From positions 186,001 to 250,000 of the forward strand of contig NZ_SADE01000001.1 of the NCBI RefSeq assembly GCF_004005845.1: a DNA stretch of 64,000 nt, in the 5' to 3' direction. The notes beneath the pieces were generated by a model, which saw nothing but the letters and a program-made list of their open reading frames with translations, searched no databases and was not told where the DNA came from. Every line of letters starts with the position of its first letter. Position 1 is the stretch's first letter. Below are positions 27,196 through 38,095 of the stretch, in pieces. The stretch comes from Hwanghaeella grinnelliae. Lineage in GTDB: Bacteria; Pseudomonadota; Alphaproteobacteria; UBA8366; Aestuariispiraceae. The translations under genes were made by a program, and so were the position numbers.

Positions 27196-28803
27196 CTATC
27201 CCCGGGCGCGCAATTCGCGCCGCATTATTTTGCCGGTTGTCGTCATCGGCAATTCGTCGATGAATTCTATCAGCCGGGGATATTCATGGGCGGCCAGTTG
27301 TCGTTTAACGAATGACTGGATCTCCGTCGCCAACGCGTCTGACGGCTTGGCGCCTTCCCGCAAGACAATGAACGCCTTGACCGCTTCCGTCCGGACGGGG
27401 TCCGGCACGCCGACAACGGCGGCCAAGGCGACCGCGTCGTGTTTCAGAAGGCAATCCTCTACCTCACCCGGGCCGATCCGGTAACCGGCTGAGGTGATGA
27501 CGTCATCGTTCCGGCCGCCATACCAGATATAACCGTCTTCGTCCTGCGAACCGGTATCGCCGGTGAGCAACCAATCGCCGATGAATTTTTCGCGCGTGGC
27601 GTCGGGGTTGTTCCAATATTCCAAAAACATCACAGGGTCCGGCCGATGGACGGCGATGTTGCCGGTTTCACCCGCCGGCAAAGCATTGCCCTCGTCATCG
27701 ATGATGGCCACGCGATGCCCCGGGATCGGCTTGCCCATCGAACCGGGTCGGATCGGGTCCAGATCCGCATTGTTCCCGACAACAAGGTTGCATTCGGTCT
27801 GGCCGTAGAACTCGTTGATCGTCACGCCGAAGGTGCTGCGGCCCCAATCGAGAAGGTTTGCCCCCAGGCTTTCACCGCCGGATGCAACCGACCGCACGTT
27901 CATTGCCTTCCCGGCTGCGGTCAGCGGGACCTGTCGCATCAACTTCAATGCGGTTGGCGGCAGGAACATGTTCCGCACACCGTGCTCCGCGATCAGGGCG
28001 TAGGTTTCTTCCGGATCGAATTTCGCCGCGCGATATGTCAGGACCGGTATGCCATGATGAAGGGAGGGGAGCAGCACATCAATCAGACCGCCGATCCAGG
28101 CCCAATCGGCCGGTGTCCAGTACAGGTCGCCCGGTTGCGGGAAAAAACCATGCGGATACTCGACCCCGGGCAAATGGCCCAGCAAGACGCGGTGCGCATG
28201 CAGGGCGCCTTTGGGTGGCCCTGTAGTGCCGGACGTAAAGATGATCAAGGCTGGGTCGTCCGCCGCCGTATCCACCGGCGCGAAGGCGTCTGACGCCTTT
28301 TCCATCACAGTGTGGTAGTCGGTCGCGCCATCGGCGGGGCCATCAATGCAGAGGATCAGCTTCAAGGAAGGCAATCGATCCCGTATCGCGGCGATTTTCG
28401 GCAGGCTAGCTTGATCGGTCACCAAGGCGGCGGCTCCACAAGCGCCCAACCGGTATTCAAGAGCGTCTTCGCCGAACAAGGTAAAAAGTGGTGTCGCGAT
28501 CAAGCCTGCCTTATATGCGGCGATATGGGCAACCGCGGTTTCCGGCGCTTGGGGCAACAGGATCCCGATGCGATCCCCGCGCGTCAGCCCGGATGCGATC
28601 AACACGTTTGCCAGCTTGTTCGACAGGCGTTTCAAGTCCCCGAAGGTATAGACCTGGGTATCCTGTCCGTCTCGTTTGTGGATCAGTGCCGGCTTCGCGG
28701 ACGGATGTTTGTCACAGACATCGACGCCGATATTGTACCGGTCCGGTATGGGCCAGGTGAAATCGCGGCAGAGCTGTGAATAGGTATCGGCGGGTGTCAA
28801 CAT
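27196..28803 (-). CDS. AMP-dependent acyl-CoA synthetase (acetate/benzoate-CoA ligase-like)
   Basis: 535 residues with the full ANL set: P-loop IIFTSGTTGPPKGALHAHR, INEFYGQTE, the TGD motif (LLTGDTGSQDEDGYIWYGG), hinge NDDVITSAGYRIGPGEVE and the C-terminal catalytic Lys in TTTGKIMRREL. It activates a carboxylic acid to its CoA thioester through an acyl-adenylate. The N-terminus is more like acetyl/medium-chain or benzoate-CoA ligases than the long-chain FadD-type enzyme at 49280. No dedicated pathway genes are next to it. Confidence 0.9.
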   Translation of the reverse strand: MLTPADTYSQLCRDFTWPIPDRYNIGVDVCDKHPSAKPALIHKRDGQDTQVYTFGDLKRLSNKLANVLIASGLTRGDRIGILLPQAPETAVAHIAAYKAGLIATPLFTLFGEDALEYRLGACGAAALVTDQASLPKIAAIRDRLPSLKLILCIDGPADGATDYHTVMEKASDAFAPVDTAADDPALIIFTSGTTGPPKGALHAHRVLLGHLPGVEYPHGFFPQPGDLYWTPADWAWIGGLIDVLLPSLHHGIPVLTYRAAKFDPEETYALIAEHGVRNMFLPPTALKLMRQVPLTAAGKAMNVRSVASGGESLGANLLDWGRSTFGVTINEFYGQTECNLVVGNNADLDPIRPGSMGKPIPGHRVAIIDDEGNALPAGETGNIAVHRPDPVMFLEYWNNPDATREKFIGDWLLTGDTGSQDEDGYIWYGGRNDDVITSAGYRIGPGEVEDCLLKHDAVALAAVVGVPDPVRTEAVKAFIVLREGAKPSDALATEIQSFVKRQLAAHEYPRLIEFIDELPMTTTGKIMRRELRARG

Positions 28804-28870
28804 CTCGCCGTATCGTTAGCCCGCCCCGGTCCCGGCGTCTAGACGTAGATCATCTATTTGAGCTTCGGCG

Positions 28871-29251
28871 CTAGAGTGTGGCGCTATCTGTTGCAGGTAG
28901 GGCGCCGGTTTGGCTTTCCGTCTGTAGGAAATTTTGCATTGCGTCCGGGTCGACGACCGTCGCCGCGAGCATGCCGAGCAGGTAGAGCACCACGGCTTGG
29001 TCCCACCGTGTCAGATAAGGGACGAAAGGCTTTTGCCGGTGGAGCAGGGCTGAAATCGCCACGCCGAAGGACGCGATGATCAAGAAGTTTGAAACGGCAG
29101 CGGCGCGCAGCGGGACGGGCGAAACCGTCGCCAGAATGACGCAAATACCGAGTATCAAAACCAGATTGCCCAGAACACGGCGGTTGCCGCCATCCGGGCC
29201 ACGGTCTTGTTTATGAAGTTTTTTACCGTCTCCGTACGGGCCGGTAGCCAT
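28871..29251 (-). CDS. small membrane protein of unknown function
   Basis: The 126-residue product has a basic hydrophilic N-terminus (KKLHKQDRGPDGGNRR). Two hydrophobic stretches follow close together (VLGNLVLILGICVILATV and VSNFLIIASFGVAISALL), and a third comes near the C-terminus (AVVLYLLGMLAATVV), so two or three membrane helices are likely. I do not recognise a family. The frame runs on upstream to 29389, but composition there is non-native; ATG 29251 fits better. It lies between the acyl-CoA ligase and hspQ on the same strand. Confidence 0.65.
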   Translation of the reverse strand: MATGPYGDGKKLHKQDRGPDGGNRRVLGNLVLILGICVILATVSPVPLRAAAVSNFLIIASFGVAISALLHRQKPFVPYLTRWDQAVVLYLLGMLAATVVDPDAMQNFLQTESQTGALPATDSATL

Positions 29252-29339
29252 TGGAACGCCCACTCTGCTGTTATTCTTTGACGACTGCCTTTCCCTTGCA
29301 CTCCGGCAACTGCCCGGAGGTTGGGGCTCTTCTTTGGAT

Positions 29340-29684
29340 TCAGTTCGCCTTTTGTCTCGGCCGGTAGACCCCGCCTTCCATACCGACAAAGTATTCCGCG
29401 ATGGCCGGATGGTTCACGGGAATGTCGGGATCTTCCGGTTCCAGATTCTGCTCCGACACATAAGCGATATACGGCGTCTTATCGTGGTTTTCCGCGAACA
29501 GGTGATAAAACGGCTGATCTTTCCGGGGGCGCATTTCCGCCGGAATACTCTGGTACCATTCTTCGGTATTCGCGAATTCCGGATCTACGTCGTAGATCAC
29601 GCCTCGGAATCCGAAACGCTTGTGCCGGACAACCTGTCCGATCGGGAATTTCGCATGGGTATCAAGCATTCTGTTCCGATCCAT
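29340..29684 (-). CDS. hspQ: heat shock protein HspQ (YccV-like)
   Basis: A 114-residue protein with the YccV/HspQ core: KFPIGQVVRHKRFGFRGVIYD at residues 12-32, then RPRKDQPFYHLFAENHDKTPYIAYVSEQNL. HspQ binds hemimethylated DNA weakly and acts as a Lon substrate and specificity enhancer in enterobacteria. A second in-frame ATG at 29669 (MLDTHAKF) may be the real start. The C-terminus GGVYRPRQ is well conserved in Alphaproteobacteria. Confidence 0.9.
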   Translation of the reverse strand: MDRNRMLDTHAKFPIGQVVRHKRFGFRGVIYDVDPEFANTEEWYQSIPAEMRPRKDQPFYHLFAENHDKTPYIAYVSEQNLEPEDPDIPVNHPAIAEYFVGMEGGVYRPRQKAN

Positions 29685-29942
29685 CCAAACTAAATCACTG
29701 TTATCTATGTAAGTTGGCGATCGTTCATAACAAGATATCGCGTTTTACGACCTGCGGAAAGCGTATGATGTTCCGCTCCCTCAATGTGACCGGCGACATT
29801 CCGACCGCAACGCCAATAGGCCTGTCTTTGGCATGAACGTAAGGCTTGCGATTGATCCGCTCCCCCGGTTCCGCTAGAAACGCGCCGGACCTGTACTGCA
29901 GGAACCCTTCAACGTATTTCCAACACATGGCGGCAGCGGACA

Positions 29943-31622
<1,680 letters not shown>

Positions 31623-31788
31623 GGATCACGATCCGGTAAGGCGGACGGGCTCGGTTTTCACATGTTCGGCATGTCGACCCGGCCCGCGTTGACAGGGAAC
31701 CATCCGGCATCCTACCGCTTGCTGGATGCACCCGGTGCCGCGCGCGCCGGATGCTGGTTCTGGTATAGATTGTTGAGGGGTGAATTTC

Positions 31789-32763
31789 ATGTCGGGTGGC
31801 GCCGATCCACGCGTACTTATCGTCAGCGATGAACCGGATGAGTTCATTTCACCCTGCGCCGGGCGAATGGAGCATGTTGACTACTCCGTCTGTTCCGATC
31901 CGGATGATATTCCAGCTGCGCTGAGCAAGCAGTCACCCTCGGTGGTGTTCGTTGCTCCCGGGGAGAGGATGCGGAAAAGCGCTGTTCGGCAAGTTGTCGA
32001 ATTTCCCACTGTACAATGGGTTTCCAATGCCGGGGCGGGGGTTGAACATTTGACGCCATGGGACCCGGCGCGGGTTTCCGTGACAAACGCCGCCGGTGTG
32101 CTCAGCGAATTTCTCGCCGAATACACGATTTCTGCTTTGCAGATGTCTAATGTAGGTTTTCCGCAATTGATGGCTCAGCAGCGCCGGTCTGAATGGGTTC
32201 AGCATGCCTGGACCCCAATCGCGGGCAAGACCATTTCCATTATCGGCCTGGGGCATGTGGGCCGTGCTGTCGCGCGGCGCGCCAAGGCACTGGGCATGCA
32301 TGTGATCGGCGTGCGCGCACGCAAAGTGGCAACGCCATGTGTCGATCTATTGCTGCCGGTGAGCCGGTTGTGCAACGCCATGGCGCGCGCGGATTTCGTT
32401 TCTGTCCATGCGGCCGAAACCCCGGAGACACGAGGCATTATCGGTCAATCTTCCTTCGCCTGCATGGCCCGTGGAACGGTATTTTTGAACGCATCGCGGG
32501 GGCCGCTGGTGGACGAAACGGCACTGCTGGAAGCCTTGGACAACGGCAAGGTCTCCTGTGCCATCCTGGATGTTTTCGACCGGGAACCTTTGCCAGCCAA
32601 CCATCCGTTCTGGACCCATGACAAGGTCGTCATGTCGCCGCATATGGCCGACTATGTACCCGACTGGCAGGGACGGATGTTCGGTGCCTTTCTGGACAAT
32701 CTCGACAGGTTCCGGCGGAACGAGGCGCTGGCGAACATCGTCGATCCGGCCCGGGGTTACTGA
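31789..32763 (+). CDS. D-isomer-specific 2-hydroxyacid dehydrogenase
   Basis: 324 residues with a C-terminal NAD domain: IIGLGHVGRAVARRAKALGM (GxGxxG), then VSVHAAETPETRGII, NASRGPLVDE and a Pro-His pair in VMSPHMADY that provides the acid/base His. It reduces 2-oxoacids or oxidises D-2-hydroxyacids, and glyoxylate/hydroxypyruvate-type activity is likely. ATG 31789 is preferred to GTG 31780 because GAGGGG is 8 bases before it. It stands alone. Confidence 0.9.
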   Translation: MSGGADPRVLIVSDEPDEFISPCAGRMEHVDYSVCSDPDDIPAALSKQSPSVVFVAPGERMRKSAVRQVVEFPTVQWVSNAGAGVEHLTPWDPARVSVTNAAGVLSEFLAEYTISALQMSNVGFPQLMAQQRRSEWVQHAWTPIAGKTISIIGLGHVGRAVARRAKALGMHVIGVRARKVATPCVDLLLPVSRLCNAMARADFVSVHAAETPETRGIIGQSSFACMARGTVFLNASRGPLVDETALLEALDNGKVSCAILDVFDREPLPANHPFWTHDKVVMSPHMADYVPDWQGRMFGAFLDNLDRFRRNEALANIVDPARGY

Positions 32764-32819
32764 CGTCCCAAAACATTGGCGACCCAAGATACTGATCGCT
32801 CCGGCTGAGGAGAATTGGC

Positions 32820-34001
32820 CTAGGGCGTAGAGACCTTCTGCAAAGCGCGGCGGATGATGGTGAAAATCGTCAGCAACCCGAACAGGCCGGTCAGCACGAA
32901 CAACAGCGCGTCATTGCCGTACAAATCCATGGAAGGACCGGATAGGGCCGGTCCGATTACGCCGCCGCTTCCCCAGGCCAGCGCGGAACAGGCCATCGCC
33001 GCAGCCAGTTTCGGTCCCTTGAAGCGCCGCCCAAGCGTTACCAGCGTTAGCGTATAGGCGCCGAAAGTCGTCCCCCCCAGAACACCCAGAGCAAGGAATG
33101 CGGTCCAAGTGTCCAAGGCCAGGAACGGGACGATTGCGCAAAGGGTGGCCGAGATAATGGCGCAAAAGAACAGGATCCAATTAGCGTTCATCATATCGCT
33201 CAATTTGCCCACGAAGGGCTGGGCGATGACGGAACCAACGGCAAGGGCGGCCACCAGAAGTGCCGCCAGGTCGCCGGAATAGCCTCGGCCCAGCGCATAG
33301 ATGGGAAACAGGCTCATCGCCGCCGCTTCGAAGAAGCCCATGGCGAGAACCGAGAACATCATGACCGGTGCGATCACGATCATGGCGAAAATAGATCCAC
33401 CTTCACCGCCGCCCGCACCGGCATCCCATTTCTTCAAAGGCAGAACGATCAGGCCACTCATCGCAATTACGACAGCACACAGAATGAAGGGTACCGGGGG
33501 ATGGAAACCGATCAGCGGGATACAGGACGGCCCCAGGGCGAAGGTCGCGGAAATCACAGAGGCATAAATTCCGATCACCGTGCCGCGCCGTTTTTCCTCC
33601 AGCAATTCATTCAACCAGGCTTCCGTACCGATGAATATGCCGTTGACGCAGACAGCCAGGAAGAACCGGGCGATGCACCAAACGTAGAATCCCTCGATCC
33701 AGATCATCGATAGGATGATCGCGCAGCCCAGGGCCGCGCTGAGACCGATCATGGCACGATAGGTAATGCTGCGGGAGATCCGCGGAACGGTAAAGGCGGA
33801 GATCAACAGACCGAACCCGGCCATCGCACCGTTGATGCCGATCTCGGTTTCGCTGAAGCCCTGCGATTCCAACACAAGCGCGACGACCGGATAGGTCATC
33901 CCCATGCTGAAGGAAAACCCGCTGACCGCCGTGATGACCAGTATCAACGCCGCCGTCCGCGACTGGACGAAATTGCGCATTTGCGCGTTGTCCCGCTCCA
34001 T
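32820..34001 (-). CDS. MFS transporter (YcaD-like)
   Basis: A 393-residue transporter with twelve-helix MFS composition. It opens AALILVITAVSGFSFSMGMTYPVVALVLESQG, and GFSETEIGINGAMAGFG is typical of YcaD/UMF2-type MFS. GGAGGAAGGGC precedes ATG 34001; an upstream frame extension to 34046 has no ribosome binding site. The FadR-type regulator gene begins upstream on the same strand and ends 130 bases before it, so it could regulate this transporter. The substrate is unknown. Confidence 0.88.
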   Translation of the reverse strand: MERDNAQMRNFVQSRTAALILVITAVSGFSFSMGMTYPVVALVLESQGFSETEIGINGAMAGFGLLISAFTVPRISRSITYRAMIGLSAALGCAIILSMIWIEGFYVWCIARFFLAVCVNGIFIGTEAWLNELLEEKRRGTVIGIYASVISATFALGPSCIPLIGFHPPVPFILCAVVIAMSGLIVLPLKKWDAGAGGGEGGSIFAMIVIAPVMMFSVLAMGFFEAAAMSLFPIYALGRGYSGDLAALLVAALAVGSVIAQPFVGKLSDMMNANWILFFCAIISATLCAIVPFLALDTWTAFLALGVLGGTTFGAYTLTLVTLGRRFKGPKLAAAMACSALAWGSGGVIGPALSGPSMDLYGNDALLFVLTGLFGLLTIFTIIRRALQKVSTP

Positions 34002-34130
34002 GCCCTTCCTCCAGCTTTGGCCCCAGGCCCGCATCAAGGCCCGCATCAGTGCAAGGGAAGAGCCGGTAGCACGGCGGCATCGTCGCGGCCACCCGAATCT
34101 TGTTCGGGCCAGGGCAAGACTTTTGAGGGA

Positions 34131-34841
34131 CTAGGAGAACAGGCCGGCGGCCACGTAATGGGTTCTCACCCAGGCCAGATGGGCCACCATGGCGGCTGAC
34201 GCGGCATCTCCGTCGCGGTTCTTCAGGGCTGTCAAAATGGCTTCGTGCTGCTGCATGACAGCGGCATCGTCCTTTGGTTCGCCGAACAGTTCGTCGCGAT
34301 TGTACCGCAGCATTTCGAACAGGGTGCCGCGAATGACGCCCAGCAAATGGCGATAGACGGTGCTGCCGGACGCTTTTGCGATCGCCAAATGAAAGTCCAT
34401 ATCCACTTGGGCACGGTTCTCCGCGCTGTTCCGCATACGCTCGACCTGTATTTCAATCAGTGCAATGTCTTCGTCGGTTGCCTTTTCCGCGGCCCGGCGA
34501 ACGGCCCATGATTCCAGAAGGGAGCGTATATCAAGAAGGTCGGCCAAGCTGCCCCGGTCAATTTGGGCCAAGGCCGTCAGTGCCGGATCGGCCCCGGTCG
34601 GCGGTTCCGCGACCCGCGTGCCGCCGCCGCGCACAGCGGTCAACAAGCCTTGGGCCTTCAGTTGCTGCAGTCCAGCCCGCACTGAAACGCGGCTGACATC
34701 GAGCATTTCCGCCAAGCGGCGCTCCGCCGGCAAGCGGTCGCCGGGGGCGAATTCACCGGATGCGATGAAATGTAATACTTCTGCAGCGACCCTATCCCCC
34801 AGATTCTCGTGGGCGACGGGCTGAACGGTCGGCGATGCCAT
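34131..34841 (-). CDS. GntR/FadR family transcriptional regulator
   Basis: 236 residues: an N-terminal winged helix (VAAEVLHFIASGEFAPGDRLPAERRLAEMLDVSRVSVR) and a C-terminal all-helical FCD effector domain with acidic/His metal-site residues (MDFHLAIAKAS). FadR-subfamily members repress carboxylic acid or amino acid catabolism genes. It probably controls the MFS gene downstream. The N-terminus is uncertain: ATG 34841 fits the family, although the frame is open to 34928. Confidence 0.88.
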   Translation of the reverse strand: MASPTVQPVAHENLGDRVAAEVLHFIASGEFAPGDRLPAERRLAEMLDVSRVSVRAGLQQLKAQGLLTAVRGGGTRVAEPPTGADPALTALAQIDRGSLADLLDIRSLLESWAVRRAAEKATDEDIALIEIQVERMRNSAENRAQVDMDFHLAIAKASGSTVYRHLLGVIRGTLFEMLRYNRDELFGEPKDDAAVMQQHEAILTALKNRDGDAASAAMVAHLAWVRTHYVAAGLFS

Positions 34842-34977
34842 TGAGGGTGCGTTTCCCCGCTTATTATTTGGCGCAATGGTATCACCAATGTCGGGAAAGC
34901 CAAGTTTTCCGGGGTTTTGGCGATCCATAAGCCGTATTTCGGACTGATTCGAACTAGGCCGGAGAGGGCCGCGCGGA

Positions 34978-35511
34978 TTATGCGGCGCGTTTGCCGCGTG
35001 TCAGCAGCCAGACGCGGGCGACATCGATCGTGCTGACACCGACGAGTTCCGCCGTCCGTTCCACGCTGACCCCGTCCCGCAGCAGGCCCGCGATCAGGCG
35101 AAATTCATCATCCTTGCCCGGAATATACCGTCGAGGCCGGTTGGGGGCGGTGCGGCGCGCACGGGCGGCGGTTTCCTGTTCCTCCAGGCCCCTGCGCTTG
35201 GCCTCTTCCTTGGCCATCATGAAGCGGTATTTCTCGGATGCCTCATAAGCCTCGGTCATCCGGACCATATTGGCGGCCCATCGTGCGGCTTCGCGCTGCT
35301 GCGCGGCCCGCTCATCGGCATCAATCCGGCCGTTGTCTTCTTCCGGGAAGGCCTCTTTTTCGGCCTCCTCCAAGGTCATGCCGTTGGCTTTGGCCAAACG
35401 CGTAGCGGCAATCTCAGCGGCTTTGCGCTCGCCCTCGATGGTGGCGGAACGCATGACGCCGATGATCTTGCGAAGCTTCTCACGCTCCGCGTCGCTCAGG
35501 GGTTGGGCCAT
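34978..35511 (-). CDS. DUF2786 domain protein with C-terminal helix-turn-helix-like segment
   Basis: 177 residues. Residues 5-50 (EREKLRKIIGVMRSATIEGE, then AEIAATRLAKANGMTLEEAE) match the DUF2786 pattern of a short helical repeat. The middle is a long charged helix rich in Glu/Arg/Ala, possibly coiled coil (about 60-130). The end, LLRDGVSVERTAELVGVSTIDVARVWLL, reads as a helix-turn-helix. DUF2786 has no known function. The HTH suggests DNA binding. ATG 35511 is preceded by GGAAAG; the longer frame to 35628 overlaps the divergent gene. Confidence 0.72.
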   Translation of the reverse strand: MAQPLSDAEREKLRKIIGVMRSATIEGERKAAEIAATRLAKANGMTLEEAEKEAFPEEDNGRIDADERAAQQREAARWAANMVRMTEAYEASEKYRFMMAKEEAKRRGLEEQETAARARRTAPNRPRRYIPGKDDEFRLIAGLLRDGVSVERTAELVGVSTIDVARVWLLTRGKRAA

Positions 35512-35610
35512 ACTGCTTTCCGGTTGCTTATACTGGTAAATATCATATCTAGTACCGAAGCCGCAGGGTAGCGCTCTGTGCATCACAGGGATAGACGACT
35601 CGGAAATTTC

Positions 35611-36441
35611 ATGTGCCCCGAAGCGCATGCTGTCGAGTCGGACGCGTTACTGACAGCGTTCGATCCGCCAGCATTTCATATTTCGAACCCGGATGGAAAG
35701 GCCGCTGGCGTCATCGTCTGCGACCATGCCTCCAATAAAGTTCCAAGGCGCCTCGACAGCCTTGGGCTTACGCCTGCCTGCCTGAACTTCCACATTTCCT
35801 ATGACATTGGTGCGGCGGGCGTGGCCGAACGGCTTGCACCCTTGCTGGACATGCCGGCGATCTTCAGCGGTTATTCCCGGCTTGTCATCGATATGAATCG
35901 CCCGACCGACGATTTCACGAGCATCCGGGAAATCAGCGACGCGCATGTCGTGCCGGGAAACCGGGGCTTGACCGAACGGGACCACCACTTGCGGCAGGAG
36001 GAATTGTTCAAACCCTATCACGACGCGGTCGAAGGCCTGATGACCGACAAACGCCGCCGCGCCGATGAATTGGGCCTGGAAGCGCCGGTCGTCATTTCCG
36101 TCCATTCCTGTACCGACGAGATGCGCGGCGTGAAAAGGCCCTGGCATATCGGGGTGCTCTACAACCGCGATGAACGCCTTGCCAAGGCCATCATTGATGT
36201 CCTGCGCGACCAGAACCCTGACCTCACCATCGGCGACAACAAGCCCTATTCCGGCCTCGACGCCTATGGCTACACGATCGAACGCCACGCCCTGCCCTTC
36301 GGCATCCCCAATGTCTTGTTCGAAGTCCGCCAGGACTTGATCGGGACGGAAGAGGGGCAGGCGAAGTACGCAAATATCCTCGGTACAGCGCTTGCCGTAG
36401 TCCTGAGCGATGTGACGCAATTCACCTTCGATCGGGTTTGA
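35611..36441 (+). CDS. N-formylglutamate amidohydrolase family protein
   Basis: The 276-residue protein has the FGase family elements VIVCDHASNKVPRRL, IDMNRPTDD, VISVHSCTDEM and HIGVLYNRDERL, which carry the probable zinc ligands. HutG-type members hydrolyse N-formylglutamate at the end of histidine degradation, but family members outside hut operons, as here, usually act on unknown amides. ATG 35611 is chosen over an upstream start at 35578 that overlaps the neighbour's leader. It lies 73 bases before the YbdK ligase gene. Confidence 0.87.
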   Translation: MCPEAHAVESDALLTAFDPPAFHISNPDGKAAGVIVCDHASNKVPRRLDSLGLTPACLNFHISYDIGAAGVAERLAPLLDMPAIFSGYSRLVIDMNRPTDDFTSIREISDAHVVPGNRGLTERDHHLRQEELFKPYHDAVEGLMTDKRRRADELGLEAPVVISVHSCTDEMRGVKRPWHIGVLYNRDERLAKAIIDVLRDQNPDLTIGDNKPYSGLDAYGYTIERHALPFGIPNVLFEVRQDLIGTEEGQAKYANILGTALAVVLSDVTQFTFDRV

Positions 36442-36514
36442 GGCAAGGGCCGAATACTCGACTACCCCGCTACCGAATGTTGACGGTGTGACCTGGGCGG
36501 TTTATCCGGGATTG

Positions 36515-37666
36515 ATGCGCACGGATGACAACAGCTTTACGGTCGGGATCGAGGAAGAATACCTCCTTGTCGACCCGGAAACCCGCCAACTGGCCGAAGA
36601 CGGTGACGTCAGCCAGGGGGTGATCGATGCGGTGATCGCCGCGGTCGGGGAAGATGTCGGCTTCGCGACACCGGAATTCCTGAAGGCGCAGGTTGAGGTT
36701 GGGACTGAAGTCGCCGGTTCCATCAAGGATGTTCGCAAGAAGCTTTCGGCCATGCGCAAGGCCGTGTCGACGGCGGCGAACGAGAAGGGTTTCGCGATCA
36801 TCGCCGCCTCGACCCATCCGATGGCGAATTGGCGTGACGCGCACCACACCGACAAGGAACGCTATAACGTCCTGGCGAACGACCTGCAGACGGTCGCCAA
36901 ACGCATGGTCATCTGCGGCATGCATGTTCATGTCGGCATCGATGACGACGATTTGCGCTTGGATCTGTTGGGACAGATTTCCTATTTCCTGCCGCACTTG
37001 CTGGCGCTGACCACGTCCTCACCCTTCTGGGCTGGACAGGATTCGGGTCTGCAATGTTACCGGCTCTCGATCTTCGACGAGTTGCCGCGTACCGGTCTGC
37101 CGGAACATTTCGACAGCTGGAGCGACTACACGCGCCATGTGGAAACCCTGGTCAATATCGGGCTGCTCGAGGATGCGTCGAAGATCTGGTGGGATATCCG
37201 CCCCCATTGGCGGTTTTCGACCCTGGAAATGCGGGTCGCCGATATCTGCACCTATATGGATGACGGCATTGCCGTCGCGGCGCTTTATGCGTCGCTGCTC
37301 TCCATGTTGCTCCGGCTGCGCCGGACCAATCAAAAATGGCGGACCTACAGCAACATGTTGATCAACGAGAACCGTTGGCGCGCGCAAAGGCACGGTTTCG
37401 ACAAGGGCTTGGTCGATTTCGGGGCAGGTAAGGTCGTCGACTACAACAGCCTGCTGGAAGAAATCCTGGAATTGACCAAGGAAGATCAGCAGCGGCTGGA
37501 TTGTGTCGAAGAAGCGAGTCATGCCCGCACCATCCTGTCCCGAGGGACCAGTTCCCACAATCAACGGCGGATTTACACCGAAGCCAAGGCCGAAGGCGCC
37601 AGCAACCAGGAAGCGCTGGAGAAGGTCGTCGATTGGCTGATCGAAGAGACCGTCCGCGATATTTGA
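36515..37666 (+). CDS. carboxylate-amine ligase, YbdK/GCS2 family
   Basis: 383 residues beginning DNSFTVGIEEEYLLVDPETR, the diagnostic GCS2 start, with MHVHVGIDDDDLR and RPHWRFSTLEMRVADICTYMDD further in. The family makes gamma-glutamyl-cysteine-type bonds weakly in E. coli YbdK. The true substrates are often unknown. GTG 36488 in the same frame is possible but lacks a ribosome binding site. It follows the N-formylglutamate amidohydrolase-like gene, suggesting a common gamma-glutamyl or amide metabolism. Confidence 0.9.
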   Translation: MRTDDNSFTVGIEEEYLLVDPETRQLAEDGDVSQGVIDAVIAAVGEDVGFATPEFLKAQVEVGTEVAGSIKDVRKKLSAMRKAVSTAANEKGFAIIAASTHPMANWRDAHHTDKERYNVLANDLQTVAKRMVICGMHVHVGIDDDDLRLDLLGQISYFLPHLLALTTSSPFWAGQDSGLQCYRLSIFDELPRTGLPEHFDSWSDYTRHVETLVNIGLLEDASKIWWDIRPHWRFSTLEMRVADICTYMDDGIAVAALYASLLSMLLRLRRTNQKWRTYSNMLINENRWRAQRHGFDKGLVDFGAGKVVDYNSLLEEILELTKEDQQRLDCVEEASHARTILSRGTSSHNQRRIYTEAKAEGASNQEALEKVVDWLIEETVRDI

Positions 37667-37753
37667 GGGCGGTTCGCCTGAGCAGCGGTTGGAAAATCGC
37701 AGATGCGCACCATCTCAATGACGAACCGGAACATCGCGGGAGAGGACAGCAAA

Positions 37754-38062
37754 ATGAAGGATATTGATCAGCAGACCCAGACCGAACTGGAGGCAGCGGC
37801 GTTCCGCACCCTGGTAGAGCACCTGCGGAACAGGACCGACGTCCAGAATATCGACATGATGAACCTGGCCGGGTTCTGCCGGAATTGCCTCAGCCGCTGG
37901 TATGGTGAAGCCGCCGCGGAAAAAGGTGTCGAGCTTTCCAAAGAAGACGCGCGCGAAATCGTGTACGGCATGCCGTATGGCGAGTGGAAGGATAAATACC
38001 AGACCGAGGCCACGGCCGATCAACAGGCCAAGTTTTCCGACGAAATCAAGAAAGTACACTGA
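37754..38062 (+). CDS. DUF1244 family protein
   Basis: A 102-residue protein with the family core NLAGFCRNCLSRWY (a CxxC pair), followed by EIVYGMPYGEWKDKYQ. DUF1244 is a small alpha-helical family found widely in Proteobacteria with no assigned function. ATG 37754 has GAGAGGA 8 bases upstream. The upstream in-frame extension (from 37703) has no family similarity. It lies 87 bases after the YbdK gene. Confidence 0.88.
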   Translation: MKDIDQQTQTELEAAAFRTLVEHLRNRTDVQNIDMMNLAGFCRNCLSRWYGEAAAEKGVELSKEDAREIVYGMPYGEWKDKYQTEATADQQAKFSDEIKKVH

Positions 38063-38095
38063 CGCGGACCGGACGTGCCCGCCGGGGTCGTCCTG

